From assembly GCA_016709665.1 (NCBI GenBank), contig JADJMI010000005.1, forward strand, positions 248,001-312,000: a DNA stretch of 64,000 bases. The letters are read 5' to 3'. This document shows, piece after piece, positions 9,011 through 16,944 of this stretch (positions are counted from its first letter, which is position 1; each line of letters begins with the position of its first letter). Below the pieces are notes generated by a model, which ran no database searches, was not told where the DNA came from, and saw only the letters and a program-made list of their open reading frames with translations. Origin of the DNA: Betaproteobacteria bacterium. GTDB taxonomy: Bacteria > Pseudomonadota > Gammaproteobacteria > Burkholderiales > Usitatibacteraceae. Both the position numbers and the translations under genes were made by a program.

Positions 9011-10225
9011 ATGAGCCTCGCGAACCGCCACGACCGCGATTTCCGCATCGCCTTCGCCGCGATGCTGGGGTCGCTCGCCATGCTGGGGCCCTTCGCGGTG
9101 GATACCTACCTGCCCGCCTTCGGGGGCATGCAGGCCGCGCTGGGCGCGACGCCGATCGAGATGCAGCAGACGCTCTCGGCCTACCTGCTCTCCTTCGGTT
9201 TCATGTTCCTCTTCCACGGCGCCGTATCCGACAGCTTCGGCCGCAAGCCCGTGATCGTCGTCTCGCTCGTCCTTTTCGTCCTGTCGTCCATCGGCGCGGC
9301 GCTCGCCGAGAGCGTGCAGGCGCTGATCCTGTGGCGGGTGCTGCAGGGAACCTCCACGGGCGCGGGCATCGTCGTGGGCCGGGCGATGATCCGCGATCTC
9401 TACAACGAGGAGGACGCGCAGCGCCTCATGTCGCTCGTGACGCTGTTCTTCAGCCTGTCGCCCGTGGTGGCGCCCATCATCGGGGGCCTGCTCTTCGAGG
9501 CCTTCGGGTGGCAGTCCATCTTCTGGTTCCTGGCCGTCGTGGGCGCGATCCTCGTCGTGGCCGGCGCGAAGCTGCTGCGGGAGACGCTGCCCGAGGAACA
9601 CCGCCATCCCTTCCACCCGGCGGCATTGCTGGCGGGCTACCGCGAGGTGGGCGCCAACCGGCCCTTCCTGCTGCTCTCGCTCGCCGTGGGCTGCAACTTC
9701 AACGCGTTCTTCCTCTACATCCTCTCGGCGCCGATGTTCCTGGGCACGCACCTGGGCCTCGGGCCGAAGGAATACTCGTGGCTCTTCATCCCGTCGATCG
9801 CGGGCATCCTCGTGGGCTCGCAGCTTTCGGGGCGCGCGGCGGGCAAGCTCTCGCGTCCGCAGGTGCTGCGGCGCGCCTACACCTTCATGGGCGTCTCGGC
9901 CGCCGCCAACCTCGCCTACGCGCTCGCGCTGCCGCCTTCGGTGCCGTGGGCCGTGGTGCCGATCTTCTTCTACGCCATCGGCTCCGCCATGGCGATGCCG
10001 ACCATCTCGCTCTCGACGCTCGATCTCTTCCCCACGCGGCGCGGCATGGCCGCCTCGCTGCAGGGCTTCGTCTCGGGCATGGTGAACACGATCACCGCGG
10101 GCGTCATCGCGCCGGCCGTCTTCCACAGCCCGAAGGCCATGGCCGTGGCCATGCTGGCGTTGATGCTCACGGGCTTCGCTTGCTGGCGCCTCTACTACCG
10201 GGACACGCGGCGCCGCGCGGCCTGA
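9011..10225 (+). CDS. Bcr/CflA-type MFS drug exporter
   Basis: 404-residue 12-helix major facilitator. The N-terminal GPFAVDTYLPAF motif, the loop 2-3 motif GAVSDSFGRKPV and the motif RVLQGTSTGAGIVVGRAMIRD are those of the Bcr/CflA H+-antiport family, which exports drugs and small metabolites. The start is preceded by a GGGAGGGGGAGAGG purine tract at some distance. It stands alone between the frameshifted methyltransferase and a convergent lipoprotein gene whose stop lies five bases away. The substrate is not predictable. Confidence 0.88.
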   Translation: MSLANRHDRDFRIAFAAMLGSLAMLGPFAVDTYLPAFGGMQAALGATPIEMQQTLSAYLLSFGFMFLFHGAVSDSFGRKPVIVVSLVLFVLSSIGAALAESVQALILWRVLQGTSTGAGIVVGRAMIRDLYNEEDAQRLMSLVTLFFSLSPVVAPIIGGLLFEAFGWQSIFWFLAVVGAILVVAGAKLLRETLPEEHRHPFHPAALLAGYREVGANRPFLLLSLAVGCNFNAFFLYILSAPMFLGTHLGLGPKEYSWLFIPSIAGILVGSQLSGRAAGKLSRPQVLRRAYTFMGVSAAANLAYALALPPSVPWAVVPIFFYAIGSAMAMPTISLSTLDLFPTRRGMAASLQGFVSGMVNTITAGVIAPAVFHSPKAMAVAMLALMLTGFACWRLYYRDTRRRAA

Positions 10226-10229
10226 AACC

Positions 10230-10544
10230 CTAGCGGATCTGCTCCACGCATTCCTCGCCGGCCTGGCGCAGCTTCTGGTTCACGTCCTCCGTCGGCGCGC
10301 CGCGCGTGGCCAGGCCGCGCAGGCCGTCGACGCCCATGATCCCGATCACCTTCTCCGTGGTGCAGCCGCAGAAGGTGTCGAGCTGCGCCGGGGTGATGCC
10401 GGGCAGCTTCGCGCCGGATTGCCTGCAGCTCGAGAGCAGGATCTTGCGCGACCCCGAGAGCACATCGGCATCGGTCGGGCCCTTCTTCGAGCAGCCGGCG
10501 ACGAGCGTGGCGAAAAGGGCGAGGGCGAGGGGGAGGGACTTCAT
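10230..10544 (-). CDS. Small Cys-rich lipoprotein
   Basis: 104-residue protein with a lipoprotein signal peptide: MKSLPLALALFATLVAGC, with lipobox LVAGC and the lipidated Cys at 18. The mature part has four further cysteines (SSCRQ, FCGCT, EECVE) that could form two disulfides. I do not recognise the family. It is read 35 bases downstream of the MFS gene on the same strand and is probably the last gene of a rhodanese-MFS-lipoprotein operon. Aspartate at position +2 after the Cys, the inner-membrane retention signal in enterobacteria, is absent (CSKKG), so outer-membrane sorting is likely. Confidence 0.75.
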   Translation of the reverse strand: MKSLPLALALFATLVAGCSKKGPTDADVLSGSRKILLSSCRQSGAKLPGITPAQLDTFCGCTTEKVIGIMGVDGLRGLATRGAPTEDVNQKLRQAGEECVEQIR

Positions 10545-10579
10545 CGGTCGGTCTTGCCTTTCGTTCGGGTGGCGCGGCC

Positions 10580-11869
10580 TCAGGCCGCCTGCCTGCAGTG
10601 GGTTTCCTTCGCGAAGAGCAGGCACAGGAGCGAGACCAGGCCCCACACGAAGATCATCGAGAAGGCGGTGCGGTAGGCCGCGAGATCGTAGAGCCGCGCG
10701 CCGCCGGCGGTCAGCGTGCCGGCCCAGTGGCGGTCGAGCACCCAGCCCACGAGCGGCTGCATCACCATGCCTCCCGTCATCACGCCCATGTTGGCGATGC
10801 CCGAGACCGTGCCCGCGAGGCGTGCCGGCACGCTCTCCTTGGCGTAGGTGAACGTGAGGATGAATCCGGCGGAGGCGATGCCCAGCAGCACGAGCAGGAC
10901 GACGAGCGCCGGGCGGCTCCAGCCGGGCACGAAGACGAGCGCGGCCCAGAGCGCCTGGCTCGCGACGAGGCTCGCGATCATCGGCGTCTTGCGCCGGCCG
11001 ACGCGGTGCGAGACCGTCCCCCACACGATGCTCGCGGCGCTCCAGGAGATGAGCAGCACCGAGGCGAGGGTCGCGGCCTCCGCGGTCGAATAGCCGTAGT
11101 GCGTCGCGAGGAAGGGCACGCCCCAGAGCCCCGCGAACATGAGCGTGATGCCCGAGAAGGCGCCGGGGATCAGGTAGAGCAGGATCGTGTTCCGGTAGCC
11201 CAGCACGGTGCGAAGGCCCTGCCAGACCGACGCGCCGCCGCCCTCGCCCGTGTCGTGCGGGAAGTAGGACCTGAAGCCGCGCTCGGCCGGGTCGTCGCGC
11301 GCGACGAGCCAGATCGCCACGGCGACGATGGCCGTGAGCCCGGCGCTCGCGATCATGACGTTGCGCCAGCCCATCGCGTCCGCGGCGAGCCGGAGCGGGG
11401 CGCCCGCGAGCGTCGCGCCCATCACGCCCACGAAGAGCGCCACGCCGCTCGCGAGGGCGAATTGCCGCGCGGGCATCCAGTGGCTCGCGAGCTTGAGCAT
11501 CGCGACGAAGGCGACGCCCGCCGCCGCGCCGATCGCGAGCCGGCCGGCGTTCGCGAGCTCCACCGTGGGCGCCAGGGCGAAGAGAAACGTGCCCGCGGCC
11601 GTGAGCGCGGCCCCGACGCTCAGCAGCTTCCGCGGGCCCCAACGGTCCGCGATGAGCCCCGTGGGGATCTGCATCGCCACGTAGCCGTAGAAATAGAACG
11701 CCGAGAGGTTGCCCAGGGCAGCGCCGGTGAGGGCGAATTCGCGCTGCAGCTCCTGCGTGAGCACCGCGGGCGCGACGCGCTGGTAGAACGCGATGAGGTA
11801 GAGCGCGGCGCCCAGGGCCCAGATGAGCCAGGCGAGGGAGGCGGGCGGGTACCCGCGGGAAGGGCTCAC
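10580..11869 (-). CDS. MFS transporter (GTG start)
   Basis: 429-residue major facilitator with a conserved N-terminal helix (WALGAALYLIAFYQRVAPAV) and the signature loop GLIADRWGPRKLLSVGA. The pattern resembles the anion:cation symporter or hexuronate-type MFS group that moves small organic acids, but the substrate is unknown. The frame opens with GTG at 11869, 10 bases after the rhodanese stop on the same strand, so it lies in the same operon. No upstream ATG exists in frame before that stop. Confidence 0.82.
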   Translation of the reverse strand: MSPSRGYPPASLAWLIWALGAALYLIAFYQRVAPAVLTQELQREFALTGAALGNLSAFYFYGYVAMQIPTGLIADRWGPRKLLSVGAALTAAGTFLFALAPTVELANAGRLAIGAAAGVAFVAMLKLASHWMPARQFALASGVALFVGVMGATLAGAPLRLAADAMGWRNVMIASAGLTAIVAVAIWLVARDDPAERGFRSYFPHDTGEGGGASVWQGLRTVLGYRNTILLYLIPGAFSGITLMFAGLWGVPFLATHYGYSTAEAATLASVLLISWSAASIVWGTVSHRVGRRKTPMIASLVASQALWAALVFVPGWSRPALVVLLVLLGIASAGFILTFTYAKESVPARLAGTVSGIANMGVMTGGMVMQPLVGWVLDRHWAGTLTAGGARLYDLAAYRTAFSMIFVWGLVSLLCLLFAKETHCRQAA

Positions 11870-11879
11870 CTGCCGGGGC

Positions 11880-12275
11880 TCAGTACTGCTGCCAGGGCAA
11901 TCCGTCCACGCGCCAGCCGCTCCTCGAATTCCGGTGGTGGTGCTCGTCGAGCTCGCCCTCGAAGCCGTGCAGGACGTTGAACACGCGCTGGAAGCCGTGC
12001 TTCTCGAGCTCCGTGCCGGCCTCCTTCGTGCGGTTGCCGCTGCGGCAGATGAGCACGATGGGGCGTTCGCGGAAGTTGGCGCCCGCGATCTTCTTCACCT
12101 GCCCGACGAAGTGCGGGTTCAAGTCCCACTCGGCGCCGTCGTACCAGGGCACCATCATCGCGCCCACCGGGTGGCCGACGAACATGAACTCCGACTCGCT
12201 CCTCACGTCGATGAAGACGGCGTCGGGGTTCTTCTGCAGGAATTCGTGGGCGGCTTTGGGTTCGAGGTGTTCCAT
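11880..12275 (-). CDS. Single-domain rhodanese
   Basis: 131-residue rhodanese-like sulfurtransferase. Residues 17-25 (VFIDVRSES) and the active-site loop CRSGNRT (Cys as persulfide carrier in a CRSGNR loop) match the GlpE/PspE type. A C-terminal extension rich in His (DEHHHRNSRSGW) ends the protein. There is no signal peptide, so it is cytoplasmic. First gene of an operon with an MFS exporter and a lipoprotein, and divergent from the M20 amidohydrolase. A TATAAT box on its strand lies at 12322-12317. Confidence 0.9.
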   Translation of the reverse strand: MEHLEPKAAHEFLQKNPDAVFIDVRSESEFMFVGHPVGAMMVPWYDGAEWDLNPHFVGQVKKIAGANFRERPIVLICRSGNRTKEAGTELEKHGFQRVFNVLHGFEGELDEHHHRNSRSGWRVDGLPWQQY

Positions 12276-12316
12276 GGTGCGGCGGGTGGGTGGACGAAGG
12301 GCGTTGCGAGCGGGGA

Positions 12317-12353
12317 ATTATAAGCCCGGCACTCCCGACGCCGGGCGTAGAAT
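12317..12353. promoter_or_regulatory. Back-to-back promoters with a shared inverted repeat
   Basis: On the minus strand a perfect TATAAT (12322-12317) precedes the rhodanese operon. On the plus strand TAGAAT (12348-12353) precedes the M20 gene. Between them GCCCGGC (12324-12330) and GCCGGGC (12340-12346) form a perfect inverted repeat with 9 bases between the arms. It covers the place where both -35 boxes should be, and neither strand has a good -35. A single regulator acting on both genes is an inference. Confidence 0.4.
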
Positions 12354-12382
12354 GCCCTTCCTTTCGAGTCACAGGACCGACC

Positions 12383-13648
12383 ATGGATGTCCCCGTGAAG
12401 CCCGCGGCGCTCGATGCCGCCCTTGCCGCCGCCGCCGATCGCCTCGAGGAAAAGGTCGTCGCCTGGCGACGCGACTTCCACGCCCACCCGGAGCTCGGCA
12501 ACCGCGAGGTGCGCACCGCGGCCATCGTCGCCGAGCATCTCAAGGCGCTCGGTTTCGACGAGGTGCGCGAGAAGGTCGCCGTCACGGGCGTCGTCGGCAT
12601 CCTGAAGGGCGGCCTGCCCGGCCCCGTCGTGGCTTTGCGAGCGGACATGGACGGGCTGCCGGTGAGGGAGGAGGTCGACGTGCCCTTCGCGAGCAAGGTC
12701 ACCGCCGAATGGAACGGCCAGCAGTGCGGCGTCATGCACGCCTGCGGCCACGACGCGCACACGGCCATCCTCATGGGCGTCGCGGAGATGCTCGCGGGCC
12801 TTCGCGATCGGATCGCGGGCACGGTCGTGTTCCTCTTCCAGCCGGCGGAGGAAATGCCGCCGGTGGGCGAGGAAGGCGGCGCGGAGCTCATGGTGAAGGA
12901 AGGCGCGCTCGCCGACCCGAAGGTGGAAGCGGTCTTCGGCCTGCACGTGACGGCCATCCAGCACACCGGCGTCATCGGCTACCGTTCGGGCCCGCTCATG
13001 GCCTCGGCCGACCCGTTTCGCGTGTTCATCCGCGGCACGCAGACCCACGGCGCCCAGCCGTGGCGTGGCGTGGACCCCATCGTGATCGGATCGCAGGTGG
13101 TGATGGGGCTGCAGACCATCGTCTCGCGCAGCATGAACATCACGAAGGAGCCCTCCGTCGTCACGGTCGGCGTCTTCCAGGGGGGCGTGCGCAACAACAT
13201 CATCCCCGACGAGGTGAAGCTCGAAGGCACCGTGCGCGCGTTCGACGAGGGGCAGCGCGGGCAGATCCAGGCCCACGTGAGGCGCATCACCGAGATGATC
13301 TCGGCCGCCGGCGGGGCCAAGGCGCACGTGCACTTCGACCGCGGCTACCCGGTCACCGTGAACCACCCCGGTCTCACCGACTGGTCCGTGCCCACGCTGG
13401 AGCGCGTGGCGGGCAAGGGCAGCGTTCGCGAGGTGGACAAGGTCTGCGGCGCCGAGGATTTCGCCTTCTTCCAGCAGGCCGTTCCCGGGTTCTTCTACTT
13501 CGTGGGCTGCACGCCGCCGGAGCGCGACCTCGCCACCATCGCGCCCAACCACAGCCCGCGCTTCTCCGTGGACGAAGCCTGCCTCAAGGTCGGCCTGAAG
13601 ACCCTTGCGACCCTGGCTGTCGACTGGCTCGCGAACGGGGACAGGTGA
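12383..13648 (+). CDS. M20-family amidohydrolase (hippurate/IAA-conjugate hydrolase type)
   Basis: 421-residue zinc or manganese-dependent peptidase-like hydrolase that cleaves N-acyl amino acids or related amides. The motif RRDFHAHPELG near residue 30, the metal-ligand segment HACGHDAHTAI, the QPAEE pair (catalytic and metal Glu) and the C-terminal GAEDF segment are all present. The start at 12383 is preceded by AGGACC. The last codons (GGG GAC AGG TGA) fall inside the first copy of a palindromic repeat, so the gene's natural C-terminus may have been replaced by repeat sequence. Confidence 0.9.
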   Translation: MDVPVKPAALDAALAAAADRLEEKVVAWRRDFHAHPELGNREVRTAAIVAEHLKALGFDEVREKVAVTGVVGILKGGLPGPVVALRADMDGLPVREEVDVPFASKVTAEWNGQQCGVMHACGHDAHTAILMGVAEMLAGLRDRIAGTVVFLFQPAEEMPPVGEEGGAELMVKEGALADPKVEAVFGLHVTAIQHTGVIGYRSGPLMASADPFRVFIRGTQTHGAQPWRGVDPIVIGSQVVMGLQTIVSRSMNITKEPSVVTVGVFQGGVRNNIIPDEVKLEGTVRAFDEGQRGQIQAHVRRITEMISAAGGAKAHVHFDRGYPVTVNHPGLTDWSVPTLERVAGKGSVREVDKVCGAEDFAFFQQAVPGFFYFVGCTPPERDLATIAPNHSPRFSVDEACLKVGLKTLATLAVDWLANGDR

Positions 13649-13686
13649 AAAAGGGGACAGGTGAAAAATTCACCTGTCCCCTTTTT
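13637..13686. repeat. REP-like palindromic element, also a possible terminator
   Basis: Two direct copies of GGGGACAGGTGAAAAA (13637-13652 and 13653-13668) are followed by an inverted copy. Positions 13648-13665 and 13669-13686 form a perfect 18-bp inverted repeat with a 3-base AAA loop, and a run of five T closes the stem. The GGGGACAGGTG/CACCTGTCCCC core belongs to a palindrome type that is scattered in many proteobacterial genomes; association with REP/RAYT transposases is an inference. The first copy supplies the stop codon of the M20 gene (13646-13648). The hairpin would end transcription in either direction. Confidence 0.85.
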
Positions 13687-13741
13687 GCGGTTGCGCTGCA
13701 TCAATTCCGCAGTAAAGGTTCCTGGCGCATACTGCTTCCCC

Positions 13742-14134
13742 ATGGTCCGTCGCCAACGCCTCTTCGCGTCCATCTTCGCCGCCCTCGCGATCGTCTTCGC
13801 GCAGCTGGCGGTGGCTGCGCATTGGTGCGACAGGGTGCAGCCTGCGGCCCCGGCCCAGGAAACTGAAGTGATCGCTCACCAAACCGGTTGCCACGAGGCG
13901 GCGGTCCCGGATACGGATACCAACGGCAACCTTTGCCAGGCCCACTGCCTTTACGGCTCCGCGTCGGTGGATACCGGCTCGGCAGTGCCCCCGGCGGTCG
14001 ATGTCGCCGGCCCCGTCCTCTTTTTGCTGGTTCCGGCCTCCGAGCCGGCGTCCGTCCTCCGCCGTGCCGAGCGTTTCGCGCCCGCGGCTGCGCCACCTCC
14101 CCCCGCCATCCTCTTCGGCGTCCTTCGCATCTGA
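13742..14134 (+). CDS. Small exported Cys/His-containing protein ahead of the cus operon
   Basis: 130-residue protein beginning MVRRQRLFASIFAALAIVFA, a signal peptide or membrane anchor. Possible metal ligands follow: HWCDR, HQTGCHEA and the pair NLCQAHC. Near residues 84-100 a second hydrophobic stretch (AGPVLFLLVPASEP) appears. I do not recognise a named family. Its position 63 bases ahead of the cus efflux operon, on the same strand, suggests a copper or silver-handling role. A hairpin (CGGCCGCG/CGCGGCCG, 14153-14173) lies between it and cusC. Confidence 0.65.
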   Translation: MVRRQRLFASIFAALAIVFAQLAVAAHWCDRVQPAAPAQETEVIAHQTGCHEAAVPDTDTNGNLCQAHCLYGSASVDTGSAVPPAVDVAGPVLFLLVPASEPASVLRRAERFAPAAAPPPPAILFGVLRI

Positions 14135-14197
14135 CCCCCGCGTGATGTCCCGCGGCCGCGGCGTTCGCGGCCGTCCGTCATCGCTTGCGGAGGTCCC

Positions 14198-15454
14198 ATG
14201 CCCCAGTCCGTCCCGTTTCGCCTCGCGCGCCTCATCGCCGCGCTCGCCCTGCCCGCCGCCGTCCACGCGGCTCCCCCGCTCTCGCTCGACGAGGCGCTGA
14301 GACTCGCGGAATCGCGCTCGGCGCAGCTCTCCGCCCAGCGTTCCGCCGCCGAAGCCAGCGCCTCCATGGCCCTCACCGCCGGCGAGAACCCCGATCCAAA
14401 GCTCATCGTCGGCATCGAGAACGCGCCCGTCGAGGGTCCCGACAAGTGGAGCGTCACGGCCGACGGCATGACGATGCGCCGCGTCGGCGTGATGCAGGAT
14501 TTCGTGCGCGGCGAGAAGCGCGAACTCATGGCCGCGCGCGCCCAGGCCGAGGCCCGGCGCGAATCGGCCCTGGTCGACATGCAGGCGACGGAACTGCGCA
14601 AGGATGTCGCCATGGCCTTCCTCGAGCGCCTCTACGCCGAGGAGTCCATCCGCCTCATCGACGGCCTTTCGAAGGAAGCCGAGCTGCAGGTGGCCGGCAC
14701 CACCGCGCGCCTGGCGGCCGGCCGCGGCGATTCGGCCGAGCCGGTGATGGCCCGCGCCAACCTCGCGATGCTGGCCGACCGCCGCCTCGAGGCCGAGCGC
14801 ATGGCCCGCCGCGCGGAGGCCCGCCTCTCGCGCTGGCTGGGCGAGGACGCGAAGCGCACCCCCGCCGGCGAGCCCGATCTCGACAAGTTGCCCCGCATCG
14901 CCGCCCTCACGACCGAACTCGAGAACCATCCCCAGCTCGCGATGTTCGCCCCCATGACGGCCGCCGCGGACGCCGACGCGAAGCTCGCCGCCGTCGCCAC
15001 CAAGCCCGACTGGAGCGTGGAGCTCAGCTACGGCGCGCGCGGATCGGCCTACACCAACATGGTCTCGCTCATGTTCCGGATGGACCTGCCCGTCTTCGCC
15101 GGATCGCGCCAGGAACCGGCGGCGCTCGCGAAGGCGAAGCAGGCCGAGCAGTCCCGCGCGCTCGCCGAGGAGGCCCGCCGCCGCTACGAATCCGAAGTCC
15201 GCTCGGCGCTGGTCGATCTCGACATCGCGAAATCCCGCCTCGCCCGCAACGAAAAGGAGATCGTGCCCCTCGCCGAAGCGCGCGCGAAAGCCTCGCTCGC
15301 CGCCTACGAGGGCGGCCGCGGCGACCTGGCGATGGTCCTCGAATCGCGGCGCCTCCTCCTCGAAGCGCGCCTCGCCGCCCTCAACGTCCGTGCCGAAGCC
15401 GCCCGCGCCTGGGCGCAGCTCGCCTACCTGATTCCCGAAAGGAGCCCGAAATGA
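14198..15454 (+). CDS. cusC: TolC-family outer-membrane channel of a Cus-type efflux pump
   Basis: 418-residue outer-membrane efflux protein with signal peptide (cleavage near VHAAP) and two OEP repeats. The repeats begin LSLDEALRLAESRSAQLSAQ and, in the second half, MFRMDLPVFAGSRQEPAALA. Long alpha-helical, Ala/Glu/Arg-rich stretches form the periplasmic tunnel. It ends ATGA, overlapping the start of cusB. A GGAGG ribosome-binding site precedes the ATG. Order and coupling with the adaptor and RND pump identify it as the outer-membrane part of a copper/silver exporter. Confidence 0.88.
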   Translation: MPQSVPFRLARLIAALALPAAVHAAPPLSLDEALRLAESRSAQLSAQRSAAEASASMALTAGENPDPKLIVGIENAPVEGPDKWSVTADGMTMRRVGVMQDFVRGEKRELMAARAQAEARRESALVDMQATELRKDVAMAFLERLYAEESIRLIDGLSKEAELQVAGTTARLAAGRGDSAEPVMARANLAMLADRRLEAERMARRAEARLSRWLGEDAKRTPAGEPDLDKLPRIAALTTELENHPQLAMFAPMTAAADADAKLAAVATKPDWSVELSYGARGSAYTNMVSLMFRMDLPVFAGSRQEPAALAKAKQAEQSRALAEEARRRYESEVRSALVDLDIAKSRLARNEKEIVPLAEARAKASLAAYEGGRGDLAMVLESRRLLLEARLAALNVRAEAARAWAQLAYLIPERSPK

Positions 15455-16944
15455 ACCGCACCCTTCTCGCCGTCGCCGTGGTCGCGGCCCTCGCTGCCGG
15501 TGCTGGCGGCGGTTACTGGTGGGCGATGAAGCAGGCCGGCCACGCGGGCCCTCCGGGCGCCGCCGCCCCGGCCGCCGCGACGGCGGACGCCAAGGCGCAG
15601 AACGGCCGCAAGGTCCTCTACTGGCACGACCCGATGTATCCGCAGCAGAAGTTCGACAAGCCCGGCCGCTCGCCCTTCATGGACATGGACCTCATGCCGG
15701 TCTACGCCGACGACGGCGCCGACGCGGGCGGCGTGACGGTGAACCCGCGCGTGGTCCAGAACCTGGGCGTGCGCACCGCGGTGGCCGAGAAAGGCCGCCT
15801 CGAGATCGCCGTGCAGGCCGTGGGCACCGTCGCCTTCGACGAGCGCGCCGTGACCGTCGTGCAGTCGCGCACGCCGGGCTACATCGAAAAGCTCTTCGTG
15901 CGCGCGCCCCTCGACCCGGTTCGCAAGGGCCAGCCCCTCGCGCGGCTCTTCGTCCCCGACTGGGCCGGCGCCCAGGAGGAATACCTCGCCCTTCGCCGCA
16001 GCACCGCGCCGGGCGCGCAGGACCTCGCGCGAGCCGCCCGCAACCGCCTGCTCCTCCTCAACATGAGCGAGGAGCAGGTGCAGGAAGTGGAAAAGGCCGG
16101 CGCCCCGCAGCCGCGCGTGACGCTCGTCTCGCCCGTGGACGGCGTCGTGGGCGAGCTGGGCGCGCGCGAAGGCATGACGCTCATGCCCGGCGGCATGCTC
16201 TTTCGCATCAACGGCATCTCGACGGTGTGGGTGAACGTCGACATTCCCGAGGCGCAGGCCGGATCCGTCGTTCCGGGTGCGGGCATCGTCGCGACGGTGC
16301 CGGCCTATCCGGGCGAGAAATTCCCCGGCCGCCTGCAGGCCGTGCTGCCGGACGTGGTCGCGGCGAGCCGCACGGTGCGCGCGCGCGTGGAGCTCGCGAA
16401 CCCCGGGGGCAAGTTGAAGCCCGGCATGTATGCCACGCTCGCCATCGCGCCCTCCGTCTCGCGCGAGACGATCCTCGTGCCGAGCGAGGCCGTGATCCCG
16501 ACGGGCCGGCGCACGGTCATCGTCGTCGACCGCGGCGAAAGCAAGTTCGAGCCCGTCGACGTCGAGGTCGGCCGCGACCAGGGCGGGCGCACGGAAATCC
16601 TGAAGGGCCTGGAAGCCGGCGCCCGCGTCGTCGTTTCCGGCCAGTTCCTCATCGATTCCGAGGCGAGCCTCAAGGCCACCACCACGCGCATGGGCGAGCC
16701 CGCGGGCGACAAGGAATACTCCGCCGACGCGAAGCTCGAGAAGTTCGGCAAGGACACGTGGACCATCACCCACGCGCCGGTGCCCGAGCTCAAGTGGGGC
16801 GCCATGACGATGGAGTTCATGCCCATGAAGGGCGGGCTGCCCGAGGGCTTCAAGGCCGGGCAGGACGTGAAGCTTTCCTTCACCCTCGACAAGGACGGGA
16901 TGCCGGTCGTGACGAAGCTCTCTCCCAAGGGGCCGGCGAAATGA
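15451..16944 (+). CDS. cusB: CusB-type periplasmic adaptor with heavy-metal-binding and CusF-like domains
   Basis: 497-residue membrane-fusion protein. Order of parts: N-terminal membrane anchor (residues 4-26); a heavy-metal-binding domain (YWHDPMYPQQKFDKPGRSPF, then MDMDLMPVY) near 50-85; HlyD-type barrel-sandwich and beta-barrel domains; and a C-terminal CusF-like domain from about residue 415. That last domain carries THAPVPELKWGAMTMEFMPM, with the His, Trp and two Met arranged as the Cu(I)/Ag(I) site of CusF. The adaptor thus carries its own metallochaperone domain. The gene overlaps cusC upstream and cusA downstream by 4 bases each. Confidence 0.92.
   Translation: MNRTLLAVAVVAALAAGAGGGYWWAMKQAGHAGPPGAAAPAAATADAKAQNGRKVLYWHDPMYPQQKFDKPGRSPFMDMDLMPVYADDGADAGGVTVNPRVVQNLGVRTAVAEKGRLEIAVQAVGTVAFDERAVTVVQSRTPGYIEKLFVRAPLDPVRKGQPLARLFVPDWAGAQEEYLALRRSTAPGAQDLARAARNRLLLLNMSEEQVQEVEKAGAPQPRVTLVSPVDGVVGELGAREGMTLMPGGMLFRINGISTVWVNVDIPEAQAGSVVPGAGIVATVPAYPGEKFPGRLQAVLPDVVAASRTVRARVELANPGGKLKPGMYATLAIAPSVSRETILVPSEAVIPTGRRTVIVVDRGESKFEPVDVEVGRDQGGRTEILKGLEAGARVVVSGQFLIDSEASLKATTTRMGEPAGDKEYSADAKLEKFGKDTWTITHAPVPELKWGAMTMEFMPMKGGLPEGFKAGQDVKLSFTLDKDGMPVVTKLSPKGPAK

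Noticed and set aside
14153..14173. Hairpin CGGCCGCG/CGCGGCCG before cusC as a terminator
   Set aside because: No T run follows the stem. It may be an RNA-processing or attenuating hairpin, or chance in GC-rich DNA.
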